Source: Prevotella melaninogenica (GTDB lineage Bacteria; Bacteroidota; Bacteroidia; Bacteroidales; Bacteroidaceae). From it: a stretch of DNA of 64,000 nt. The position numbers were made by a program, and so were the translations under genes. The notes under the pieces are model-generated. The model had not been told where the DNA came from, made no database searches, and saw only the letters and a list, made by a program, of their open reading frames with translations. How positions within the stretch are numbered: position 1 is the first letter of the stretch; every line of letters starts with the position of its first letter. The stretch lies in NCBI RefSeq assembly GCF_013267595.1, contig NZ_CP054011.1:1502147-1566146 (forward strand), read 5' to 3'. Shown here piece by piece: positions 46,969-54,659 of this stretch.

Positions 46969-47001
46969 AATGAATTTAATAACAATAGTATTTTTACTAA
47001 T

Positions 47002-47235
47002 ATGGAAATAAAAGTTTTAGGGCCGGGTTGTGCCAAATGTAAATCAACCTACAATGTAATTGAAAAGGTACTTAAAGAGAACGACATCGATGCAAAACTC
47101 ACCAAGGTGGACGACATCATGGAAATGATGAATTACAATATCATGACATCGCCAGCCGTTGTCATTGACGAAGTGGTAAAATTGAAGGGGAAGGTACCGA
47201 CAGAAAGTGAAGTAAAGGAACTTCTGGGCATCTGA
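47002..47235 (+). CDS. Small thioredoxin-like protein (TM0996/MTH895 family)
   Basis: 77 aa glutaredoxin-size redox protein with a CAKC active site at residues 10-13 (GPGCAKCKSTYNVIEKVL) and cis-Pro segment TSPAVVID. In arsenic loci such proteins may pass electrons to ArsC or the membrane partner. Last gene before the terminator at 47257, so arsR to this gene form the first block. Confidence 0.88.
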   Translation: MEIKVLGPGCAKCKSTYNVIEKVLKENDIDAKLTKVDDIMEMMNYNIMTSPAVVIDEVVKLKGKVPTESEVKELLGI

Positions 47236-47256
47236 TTGACAGAATATGTTTAACCA

Positions 47257-47298
47257 CGAGCGGCAGAAACAACCATTATGGTACCTGCCGCTTTTTTT
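47257..47298 (+). terminator. Rho-independent terminator inside the ars locus
   Basis: AGCGGCAG (47259-47266) pairs with CTGCCGCT (47285-47292) followed by a T-tract. It lies 22 bp after the small thioredoxin stop and immediately before operator 3, so the permease-arsC-arsB block is a separate unit. Confidence 0.85.
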
Positions 47299-47307
47299 CA
47301 AGAACAT

Positions 47308-47327
47308 TGTTCGTATTTAAGCGAACA
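47308..47327 (+). promoter_or_regulatory. Putative ArsR operator 3 (best palindrome)
   Basis: TGTTCGTATTTAAGCGAACA has 6-bp perfect half-sites TGTTCG / CGAACA. It lies 14 bp before the permease ATG and after the terminator. It lacks a clear TAnnTTTG, so its promoter may lie slightly upstream. Confidence 0.65.
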
Positions 47328-47340
47328 AAAAAAGACTTCT

Positions 47341-47538
47341 ATGATACAAGAATTTGCAGACAGGCTTGTTTACGGACTGCTCGGACTAAGTGCCGACACA
47401 CCGATAGGAATTGCCGTAAACTTTTTCTTTTATGATACGATAAAAATACTTATCCTTTTGTTCTTCATCAGCGTATTGATGGGAATTATCAACGCCTACT
47501 TCCCAATTAAAGTAATGGGGGTGAATGTAATCGACTGA
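47341..47538 (+). pseudogene. Permease (ArsP/DUF318-like), 5' part cut by the inner element
   Basis: The start is at 47341 (MIQEFADRLVYGLLGLSADTP). The native sequence continues to the 7-bp repeat at 47497-47503 (...GIINAYF), and residues after that (PIKVMGVNVID) come from element DNA. The first 54 codons contain the N-terminal transmembrane helix. The rest of the gene is at 57482-58288, and the two fuse in frame through TACTTCC. The intact protein would be about 322 aa, normal for this permease family, which includes organoarsenical exporters. Confidence 0.88.
47497..47503. repeat. Inner element attL (7-bp direct repeat TACTTCC)
   Basis: It matches 57476-57482. Native permease sequence lies to the left, element sequence to the right. 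Confidence 0.8.
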
Positions 47539-47571
47539 TTACTAATAAAAAGCAGTATATATAATCTGATA

Positions 47572-47597
47572 AGGTGAACGACTAAGAAACGAGCGAG
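47572..47597. repeat. Left-end motif of inner element
   Basis: AGGTGAACGACTAAGAAACG then AGCGAG, 69 bp inside attL and homologous to 38639-38663. It is a probable recombinase or accessory-factor site. Confidence 0.5.
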
Positions 47598-47791
47598 TTT
47601 CTTTCCCTTTCTTTATTCTGCAAAGTCTCAAAGAACTCTCTGTTTGATGTTGCAAAGATAGCGATATAATTCATATAAGCAAAGTATTTACGTTGTTTTT
47701 TCAATGAAAATCAACCTTAGACATTTCTAATTCTATAAAATCGCCATTTTAAGGTATTGCATATATCTATGAACAATGGTAATTTTGCAAA

Positions 47792-49306
47792 ATGATAATC
47801 AAAAGAATTCTTTTAATCTTCATCATTCTACTTCTGCTGTTTCCCACTGCTAATGCTACTATTTTGAATTTAGTTGTGGGTGATACTATATACCCTACTC
47901 GAAAACATGTTTCTTCATTACATAAAACGATAGAACTCGATGAAGTTCAAGTTATTGGACAGCGGAAATTGTTTTCCATAAGAAAAGACACCACGTTTAT
48001 CAATACTGATTGCCTTCGAGTAAGGAAAGGTGCTAACTTGGAAGACTTAATCAGGAATATTCCGGGCATGGAATACGACAAGGCGAACAGGCAACTATCA
48101 TTCAAAGGAAAGTCATTGAACGGCGTAAACATCAATGGCGAGACCTTTATGGGCAACGACATTATCGCAGCGTTGGAGAATATGCCAACCGATGCAGTGG
48201 AACTACTGAAACTGTATGACATGCTCAGCGCATTGGAGAAAATGACGGGAGTAGATGATGGTGCCGACAATTATGTGCTGGACATCAAGACCAAATCTAC
48301 CTACAATGGCAGCCTGACAGGAACACTAACGGCTGAACACGGCAATCGCGACAGACGCAGGGATGAGGTACAGGGCAATCTATTCAATGCCGATGGCGAA
48401 AACACCTCGCTGACTTTGCGCTCTGACAATCTTAGTAATATGAACATTGGGGGAAACAATTTCCAAAACATATTGTCGGGCAATATCGTGAAGAAATTTG
48501 GTAAGAAAATTACGCTCAATGCAAGCCTCTCACTCAATGCCTTCCACAATGGAAGCGAGAATCATGACTATGATGAGCAATATCTTTCATCGGGAACAAA
48601 ATATCGGGAATCAATGCTGCTTTCCTTGAGCAAGAATCACAGTAATGCCGCAAACATAAATCTGCAGTATAACATAGACAAAAAGACTTTGCTGAATATA
48701 AGTGCAAATGGAAACTTCGGACGGTCAGACAACCTGACTGACAACACAACATACCTATATGAGCGCAATACGGCTGCGGACACGCTGACCTCGGGAACGC
48801 TGCGAAATAACACAAAAAGCAATGGAAAGAATTACCATGTATCTGCCGACCTCACACGGCGGATTGGCAAGGCTGGGGCATCATTTACCGTGAAGGCGAC
48901 ACTTGGCGGTAACTCGAATGAAACTAATAATACCAGCCTTTCACTGACGAAATTCCACCACCTGCGCAACGCTGTGGGCGGAGATTCACTACTGTTGCGC
49001 AATCTTTGCCAACAACTGCCCACCCTGCGCAACGAAAGCAGAATATCATTGCAATATACCCATCCTTTTGGCAAACAGTTGAAATTGCAGACAGGGTACG
49101 GACTGCATCACGAAGAGGATAGAAACACAAGCAACACTTACGACTATACTATACCGAATAGACCATACATAGATAGCCTAAGTTATGAGAACACACTATC
49201 TATATGTGGGCAGGAACTCACCCTGAGAATGGATTATAAGGGTAAGCAATGGAAGATAAACAGTGGCATTGATGTAGACCACCCGACTTTGAACTACGAA
49301 GGATGA
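47792..49306 (+). pseudogene. TonB-dependent receptor-like outer-membrane protein, 3' truncated
   Basis: 504 aa remain. A signal peptide (ending PTANA) is followed by a plug-like domain (DEVQVIGQRKLFSIRKDTTFI, VRKGANLEDLIRNIPGMEYD, NGVNINGETFMGND) and then many beta-strands of an outer-membrane barrel to about residue 498. A complete protein of this type would be about 800-900 aa with an aromatic C-terminal residue; this one stops at NYEG* exactly where the erm(F) gene ends (overlap 49294-49306). The 3' half was lost when the erm(F) module arrived. It is unlikely to make a functional receptor. Confidence 0.8.
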
Positions 49307-50094
49307 AATTTTTCAGGGACAACTTCCAGCATTTCCAAAAAACAGTTTAACCATTGACTTGGAGACAAACAAACAATTTGAGCATTAAGGTTTAAACCGA
49401 ATTTTTCCGAAATTGACCTGACCTGACTTTTCCTGAAAATCGACTTTAAAGCTGTTTTTACAGATAAATCAGGTTTCTCTAACAGACAGGAAATAAATGC
49501 TAAGTATTTGGCTTTAAACTTAAAATCAAAAAATAAGTGTTTTCTTTTAATGTTTAACAGGGCTGATTTGACAGTTGGCGGTGGCAAGAAACTTTCAGGA
49601 CCTACCTCATAGACAAGTTTCAAATCAAAAAAAGTATGATAGAAAACGGTATATGGATTGTAAAGCTTCCTCGAAAATAACTTTTGTGTAGGTTCTAATT
49701 GAAGGATAATGGAACCTCCCAGAAAATTTCCAAGACTCTCAAACATCAGGATTTTGAAAATATCGGAAGTAATGCCATAAGGAATATTTGACACCACTTT
49801 GAAAGGAAATTTCGGAACTGCAAAATTCCTAAAATCACAACCGACAACTTGAACATTTCGGGCATCAGAAAATAATTTTCGTAAATGTTCAACCAAAGCT
49901 GTGTCGTTTTCAATAGCAACAACATTGTTGGCGATTTTTAATAAATGAACAGTAAGAAACCCCTTGCCTGCCCCAATATCTAAAACCGTATCCTGATTAC
50001 TTATATTTGCTTGTCTTATTGCATCTTTTATTAGCACTTTATCAATAGTAAAGTGCTGACCCGTAAAACGAACGGGCAATTTCTTTTTTGTCAT
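49294..50094 (-). CDS. erm(F): 23S rRNA (adenine-N6)-dimethyltransferase Erm(F)
   Basis: 266 aa, full length. SAM-binding motif I is VLDIGAGKGFLTVHLL (about residues 37-52), and the catalytic NIPY is at 103-106. Sequence features match Erm(F) of Bacteroides transposons. The enzyme methylates A2058 (E. coli numbering) and gives resistance to macrolides, lincosamides and streptogramin B. The ATG lies 30 bp from the IS4351 end, the arrangement in Tn4351-like elements, where the IS supplies the promoter. No leader peptide was seen, so expression may be constitutive. Confidence 0.97.
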   Translation of the reverse strand: MTKKKLPVRFTGQHFTIDKVLIKDAIRQANISNQDTVLDIGAGKGFLTVHLLKIANNVVAIENDTALVEHLRKLFSDARNVQVVGCDFRNFAVPKFPFKVVSNIPYGITSDIFKILMFESLGNFLGGSIILQLEPTQKLFSRKLYNPYTVFYHTFFDLKLVYEVGPESFLPPPTVKSALLNIKRKHLFFDFKFKAKYLAFISCLLEKPDLSVKTALKSIFRKSQVRSISEKFGLNLNAQIVCLSPSQWLNCFLEMLEVVPEKFHPS

Positions 50095-50123
50095 TAGTAA
50101 CTTCTTACAGGTGAATACTTCTT

Positions 50124-51273
50124 GAGTTCAACTTATAAATGCAACTTTTTGGGTGCGGATAATAAGCAATAAAAACATTTATTTTTCAGAGAGGAAAGAG
50201 AGACAATGTCCCCCTTTCTCTCACTCTGAATGGATAAAGTTTGCTATCTTTGCTTTAATTGTCCGTCCAAAGAAAAAAAAGTTGCAGATGAGCAAACATA
50301 TAACCGAGGAACAAAGGTATGCAATTTTCTATGATGTTGCAAATACCGATGAGCAAAAAAGCAATAGCGGAAGCTATCGGAGTAGATAAAAGCACTGTTT
50401 ACAGGGAGATAAAGCGCAATTGCGACGCCCGAAGTGGTAGCTATAGCATGGAGCTTGCCCAGCGAAAAGCAGACAGGCGCAAGCAGCAAAAACATCGCAA
50501 GGAAGTGCTTACACCGGCAATGAGAAAACGGATAATAAAGCTGTTGAAGAAAGGATTCAGCCCGGAGCAGATTGTCGGCAGGAGCCGCTTGGAGGGAATT
50601 GCGATGGTATCTCACGAAACGATATATCGCTGGATTTGGGAGGATAAGCGGCGGGGTGGCAAACTGCACAAATATCTTCGCAGACAAGGTCGCAGGTATG
50701 CCAAACGTGGTTCTAAAAATGCAGGGCGAGGATTTATCCCAGGCAGGGTGGATATTGATGAGCGTCCCGAGATAGTGGAACTGAAGGAGAGATTTGGTGA
50801 TTTAGAGATAGATACAATTATTGGTAAGAACCACAAAGGTGCCATTCTTACCATTAACGACAGAGCAACAAGCAGGGTCTGGATACGCAAGTTGTCGGGA
50901 AAAGAAGCCATCCCGGTAGCTAAGATTGCAGTATGGGCACTGCGGAAAGTGAAAAACTTAATACACACAATTACGGCTGACAATGGAAAGGAGTTTGCAA
51001 AGCACGAGGAAATTGCGCAAAAATTGGAAATAAAATTCTATTTTTGCAAACCATACCACTCATGGGAACGTGGTGCCAATGAAAACACCAACGGGCTTAT
51101 CAGGCAGTATATCCCAAAGGGTAAGGACTTTAGTGAAGTAACCAACAAACAGATTAAGTGGATTGAAAATAAACTCAATAATCGACCTCGTAAAAGACTT
51201 GGATACCTCACGCCAAACGAAAAATTTAAACAAATTATTAATCAGAATTCTGTTGCATTTGCAAGTTGAATTC
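50124..51273. mobile_element. IS4351-like insertion sequence (IS30 family)
   Basis: The ends are imperfect inverted repeats: GAGTTCAACTTATAAATGCA at 50124 and the reverse complement of TGCATTTGCAAGTTGAATTC ending at 51273, about 20 of 23 matching. The length of about 1150 bp fits IS4351 (1155 bp). Its left end faces erm(F). Only one copy is present in the window, so the composite Tn4351 form with two copies is not shown. Ends may be off by a few bases. Confidence 0.88.
50288..51269 (+). pseudogene. IS4351 transposase, frameshifted
   Basis: IS30-family DDE transposase. The start (50288, MSKHITEEQRYAI) is in one frame and the rest (from SMMLQIPMSKKAIAEAIGVDKSTVYREIKRN) in another. The frames separate at the T4 run 50325-50328, where three T would keep one frame. 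The rest of the domain is intact: N-terminal HTH, DTIIG segment (first Asp), TADNGKEF (second Asp) and ERGANENTNGLIR (Glu). Most likely inactivated by a one-base insertion; a sequencing error or slippage-based expression is possible. Confidence 0.8.
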
Positions 51274-51523
51274 AGCTTATAATAAGAAAGGAGATGAAGA
51301 ATTTACTTCCCAACAGGACATTTTATTCCCTAAAGTGTTTGATGTTGATGGCATGCGAGTTTTTATTTATTGGAAACTTCCACATCCTGTGGAAAAGCTC
51401 TATCCATATGTTGATTACAAAATACGGAAAATTTCAAAAGATACGTTAGTTATAGGGGATTATACAGACTTTGTGTTTGTTAATGGTCATGGTAATGCCC
51501 CAAATCGGGAATTGTCAAAATAA
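51266..51523 (+). pseudogene. Gene fragment cut by IS4351
   Basis: The frame runs out of the IS end and continues for about 83 codons (AYNKKGDEEFTSQQDILFPKVFDVDGMRV to NGHGNAPNRELSK). It has no start of its own outside the IS and looks like the 3' end of an interrupted gene. No family was recognised. Confidence 0.5.
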
Positions 51524-51571
51524 AAAAATAATAAATGTGGGGTAATACTCCAAATCGGGAGTTATTGAAAT
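51492..51571. repeat. Imperfect 31-bp direct repeat after the fragment
   Basis: GGTAATGCCCCAAATCGGGA (51492 on) recurs as GGTAATACTCCAAATCGGGA (51541 on), with similar continuations (ATTGTCAAAATA / GTTATTGAAATA). It covers the end of the fragment and its stop codon. Confidence 0.5.
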
Positions 51572-51741
51572 AATTATCTGATTATCAATGTACTTTCCAA
51601 AAGATAAAGTATTAGGGCAGAGTGGAAAAATCGTTGAAACTGGTCCTATGTAATCGTTCAAAGTGACCCTTTTGTATCATCCAAAGAGGGATTGGACATT
51701 CGCGGTACGATACGAGTATGGGTGTTATGATTTATCAGCAT

Positions 51742-52161
51742 TCATTCTTCTCTACTCCCAAAGGATTTTGTCAGTTGTACTGCTTGCTGTTGTAGTCTGA
51801 TGAGAATTTGGGAATAGGTTTCGAGTTTGCCGAGCAGTTGTTGAGCAGTGGCAACAGAATGATAAGTATTGAGGACTTTCACGACTTCGTTGTACAGAAC
51901 TCCTATCTTATGAGCCAAGGCAACGATTTCTGAGAGTTTCTCCAAGTAAGGTTCTTTTGCAGGGTCTTGGGTGATGACCTTAAAAGATTCACCAAGAAGC
52001 CTTGCTCGGACAAAGTCGCTCTTTGTCTTTGCTCCCGACTTGCGATAGAGTCTGATAAGTTTCTGCTGGTCTTCGGAATTAGGTATTCTGATGTGCCATC
52101 TGTCCCATCGTGGGCAGGTGGCACATCTGCCGTCTGGCTTCTTTTGTTTTTGCTTCTTCAT
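51742..52161 (-). CDS. MobC-like mobilization protein (inner element)
   Basis: 139 aa. A basic N-terminus (MKKQKQKKPDGRCATCPRWDRWHIRIP) is followed by a ribbon-helix-helix-like segment (SEDQQKLIRLYRKSGAKTKSDFVRARLLGESF) and helical parts (EIVALAHKIGVLYNEVVKVLNTY) as in MobC-type relaxosome proteins. A relaxase gene would normally follow at lower coordinates, but a gene fragment and IS4351 are there instead. The function may be lost or supplied in trans by the outer relaxase. Confidence 0.75.
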   Translation of the reverse strand: MKKQKQKKPDGRCATCPRWDRWHIRIPNSEDQQKLIRLYRKSGAKTKSDFVRARLLGESFKVITQDPAKEPYLEKLSEIVALAHKIGVLYNEVVKVLNTYHSVATAQQLLGKLETYSQILIRLQQQAVQLTKSFGSREE

Positions 52162-52212
52162 TGCTTTCTAATCACGACTTTGGAGTGATTTAATCCCCTT
52201 TCGGGGCAAGGG

Positions 52213-52248
52213 TCTTTGTGGTACAAATGGCAATTTGTGGTACAAAGA
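52213..52248. other. Candidate oriT motif of the inner element
   Basis: Nested inverted repeat TCTTTGTGGTACAAAT and ATTTGTGGTACAAAGA around GGCA. The TTTGTGGTACAAA unit appears twice and resembles TTTGTGGGTACAAA at 40797-40810. It lies 52 bp upstream of the mobC-like gene. Confidence 0.5.
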
Positions 52249-52292
52249 CACACCTTGCTGATGTAGAAAATGGGATTATAAGCCCCTGCTGT

Positions 52293-52348
52293 GTTACTGC
52301 ATTCATTGAATACAGTAACTCGGCGTAGGCTTGCATTCGAGGAATGCA
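52293..52348. terminator. Two hairpins after the DUF3408 gene
   Basis: GTTACTG / CAGTAAC (52293-52319) and GCATTC / GAATGC (52332-52348) lie just past the minus-strand DUF3408 stop. The T-tracts are weak, so this may be a structured spacer rather than an efficient terminator. Confidence 0.4.
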
Positions 52349-52353
52349 GTAAT

Positions 52354-52863
52354 TCAGAGTTTCCTCCATCTTTCCACATCTTCCTTGTATTGGTCGAGGT
52401 GTTCCCGCAGTACCTGTTCGACATATCCCGAAACGCTCGCTCCATGCTCACCGATTCTCCGCACCACGAAGTCTAACTTTCGTTGGGTTTCCTCTGATAC
52501 ATACACGGCTTTGCGGTGGCTGTTGCGAAAGGGCTGGAGATATTTCCCCTGAAACTCGGATAATTGCTTTCTGTCCTTTGTTTTTCCCATTCTTTGATGA
52601 AATTCTTCGGTAGAAGTAGCCCTTTCTGTTGGCGACAACGCTGTTTCTTGATAGGACGGTTGAGAAAAATCCTTGTTACTCTCCTTGTCATTTTGTTCCT
52701 CAACTTTATCAACAGGCTCAAACCTTCTCTTTTCCTCTTCATAATCGAAGGGCTGGTCAAAATCGGGTAACTCTTCGGGCTTGCGGAGCTTAACGCCATA
52801 ATTTCCCATATCTCTAATGGCTTGTTCCAAGCGTTGTTTCCTTTTTTCATCTATTCTTGCCAT
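52354..52863 (-). CDS. DUF3408 domain-containing protein (inner element)
   Basis: 169 aa. A variable acidic N-terminus (about residues 1-90) precedes the DUF3408 domain: FRNSHRKAVYVSEETQRKLDFVVRRIGEHGASVSGYVEQVLREHLDQYKEDVERWRKL. The ending is very like the outer paralogue at 41071-41505 (EDIEKWRRL). The start overlaps the HTH stop by 13 bp, so the two are translationally coupled. Presumed DNA-binding accessory factor of mobilization. Confidence 0.85.
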   Translation of the reverse strand: MARIDEKRKQRLEQAIRDMGNYGVKLRKPEELPDFDQPFDYEEEKRRFEPVDKVEEQNDKESNKDFSQPSYQETALSPTERATSTEEFHQRMGKTKDRKQLSEFQGKYLQPFRNSHRKAVYVSEETQRKLDFVVRRIGEHGASVSGYVEQVLREHLDQYKEDVERWRKL

Positions 52864-53165
52864 AATTTCTTGGGTATCGGGTTATAGTGTTTTTCAAGCA
52901 TGGCTTGTATGTCGCTCTGCTTGTAGAGTATCTTCCCTCCGATTTTGTAGAAAGGAAGCGTTCCTGAGTTTCTGTACTCTTGGAGCGTGCGTGTGCTGAG
53001 CCGTAATTGGCTGCAAACCTCCTCACCCGAAAGGTAAACCTCACCATTCAGCATCGGACGGGCGGTAGAGCAATACCGCTCCAACTTCTTCAAAGTGCCT
53101 TCCATCAGTTGTGAAAACAACTGCATCTGAGGGTCTTCCCGCGTAATGATTTCATTCTCTGCCAT
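52851..53165 (-). CDS. Helix-turn-helix protein, excisionase-like (inner, 2)
   Basis: 104 aa. HTH_17 domain at about residues 46-95 (YLSGEEVCSQLRLSTRTLQEYRNSGTLPFYKIGGKILYKQSDIQAMLEKH), with a helical N-terminus. Homologous to the outer protein at 44843-45148. It lies 20 bp after the partner HTH gene. Confidence 0.85.
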   Translation of the reverse strand: MAENEIITREDPQMQLFSQLMEGTLKKLERYCSTARPMLNGEVYLSGEEVCSQLRLSTRTLQEYRNSGTLPFYKIGGKILYKQSDIQAMLEKHYNPIPKKLWQE

Positions 53166-53185
53166 AATTCATTCATTCTTTGATT

Positions 53186-53455
53186 TCAATCCTTGACTGC
53201 ATTCAGCATTTCACAGATGTCGGTCTGTTTGTAATAACACTTATGTCCAATCATGGAGAAAGGGATTTTGCCCGTATCTCGGTATGATTGTAGGGTACGC
53301 TTGCTGATGCCTAAACGCTTGCACACGGCTTCGTTGTCGAGCCATTGCTCGGTCTTGGGAGGATTACCGATGAGTTTTTCCACACGATGGATAAAGTCTG
53401 CAAATTCGGAGCGATGTCGCTCCCACGCTTTGCGGTCGATGATAATGAGTTTCAT
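53186..53455 (-). CDS. Helix-turn-helix protein, excisionase/MerR-like (inner, 1)
   Basis: 89 aa. HTH_17 domain at about residues 39-85 (WLDNEAVCKRLGISKRTLQSYRDTGKIPFSMIGHKCYYKQTDICEML), very close to the outer protein at 44528-44830. Together with the downstream HTH gene it forms the conserved tandem pair of these elements, likely controlling excision. Confidence 0.85.
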   Translation of the reverse strand: MKLIIIDRKAWERHRSEFADFIHRVEKLIGNPPKTEQWLDNEAVCKRLGISKRTLQSYRDTGKIPFSMIGHKCYYKQTDICEMLNAVKD

Positions 53456-54118
53456 TGCCTTAATTTTGTTTTGATTACTTTATTGTTACTCAGCAAACAA
53501 ACTGTTATGCAGTCCATTGCCGTACTTCTCGGGTGCAAAAGTAACCCCTCGGAAGCACCACTGCAAGAAATGAGGATAAGCAGGGAAATAGAGAGAAAGC
53601 AATAGAAAAACAAAGGAAATCCGTCTGTGTTATTGCGGTAATGAGATGAGGTGCCGGCTCGTTCCTTTTATTATCTTGTTGTTTTATCGATAATTCGATA
53701 GTTCGACAAATCGAGATGTCGAAGTGTCGATAGATAGTTTTATCGATAGATTATTTTGACGATATATAGTTTTGACAACAGATAGTCATGACAACAAATT
53801 GTACAAACAATAGATTGTCCGTATTATCGTCAGTCCTATCTGTTGTTAGTTGTTACGCCTTGCGTCCAAAGAGCCTGAGTATGCCGTATTCTTGTCGTGC
53901 CTATACTCTCTACGGCAGCCCAGCCCTGCAAGGTTGGGAGAGATGAATACGACCGCATGGATATAGAAAATGGCAATACCACCTTGAAACAGAGAAATCC
54001 TGCGGTGGAGATTCTTCTCTCCATCCGCAGGACTCGACCTTGTCAGGGCAGACAGGCTGCCGTTGTACCTTTGCACGATAAGAAACGGCATCAGGAACTT
54101 TGCGTGCGCCGCCTTTGC
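53456..54118. repeat. Intergenic region with clustered TCGATA / GACAACA repeats
   Basis: 663 bp without a supported gene. Within 53683-53800 short motifs recur densely: ATCGATA, TTCGATAGTTCGACA, TCGAGATGTCGAAGTGTCGA, TTTTGAC and GACAACA. The spacing is irregular, so this is not a CRISPR. It sits upstream of the HTH operon and may be an iteron-like or regulator-binding cluster. Confidence 0.6.
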
Positions 54119-54604
54119 CTACAACGCCTTCAGGCTTGCTTCCTCCGTCAGTCTGACCGTTGGCAGATTGTTGCTCTCGATGAGCAGCACTATCGTGCCT
54201 GTCAGTTCGGTGTAAAGACGGCCGTATTGCTCGTCAGAAGCCAATGTGTCCGTCAAACCGAACTTGTCGAATGTGGCTTGAACAGCCTTGTTCGACAACA
54301 GTATAGGTACGAGTTTCTCTGGGAGCGGTGCAGGAAGTTCCCTTTCAAACTCGTTTTCCAACACGGATATAAGCGTATCGTACTTGGAAAAGTGCAAGCC
54401 TTGATACAATGCCTCGCTTGCCATGCTCTCCGCTTCAATGTGTGTAAAGCCTTGTGCTACAGCATCGCAGTAAACTGTGAGAGCCATATCTGCCCGTGCA
54501 GTGATAAACTCCGTATCTTGCAACTTTTCGGGGTGATGCTCACTCATGTAACTTCTTAACTTCAATCGGAAGTAGGAAAGTTCCTTTTTGTTCTTCTGTT
54601 TCAT
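54119..54604 (-). CDS. DUF1896 family protein
   Basis: 161 aa soluble, helical protein: ELSYFRLKLRSYMSEHHPEKLQDTEFITARADMALTVYCDAVAQGFTHIEAESMASEALYQGLHFSKYDTL. DUF1896 proteins are restricted to Bacteroidetes mobile elements and lie next to integrases; function is unknown. It is 55 bp downstream of integrase 1 on the same strand. Confidence 0.82.
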   Translation of the reverse strand: MKQKNKKELSYFRLKLRSYMSEHHPEKLQDTEFITARADMALTVYCDAVAQGFTHIEAESMASEALYQGLHFSKYDTLISVLENEFERELPAPLPEKLVPILLSNKAVQATFDKFGLTDTLASDEQYGRLYTELTGTIVLLIESNNLPTVRLTEEASLKAL

Positions 54605-54659
54605 TGTTTTTCTTGTTAAAAAGTTGGACTTCTTTTTTTTGAATCATTCATTACGGCTG

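Noticed and set aside
50124..51273. Complete Tn4351 composite transposon
   Set aside because: Only one IS4351 copy and no tetX-type gene are present, so only the erm(F)-IS4351 half is supported.
53683..53800. CRISPR-like array
   Set aside because: Motifs are only 5-8 bp and irregularly spaced, without uniform repeats or spacers. No cas genes are near.
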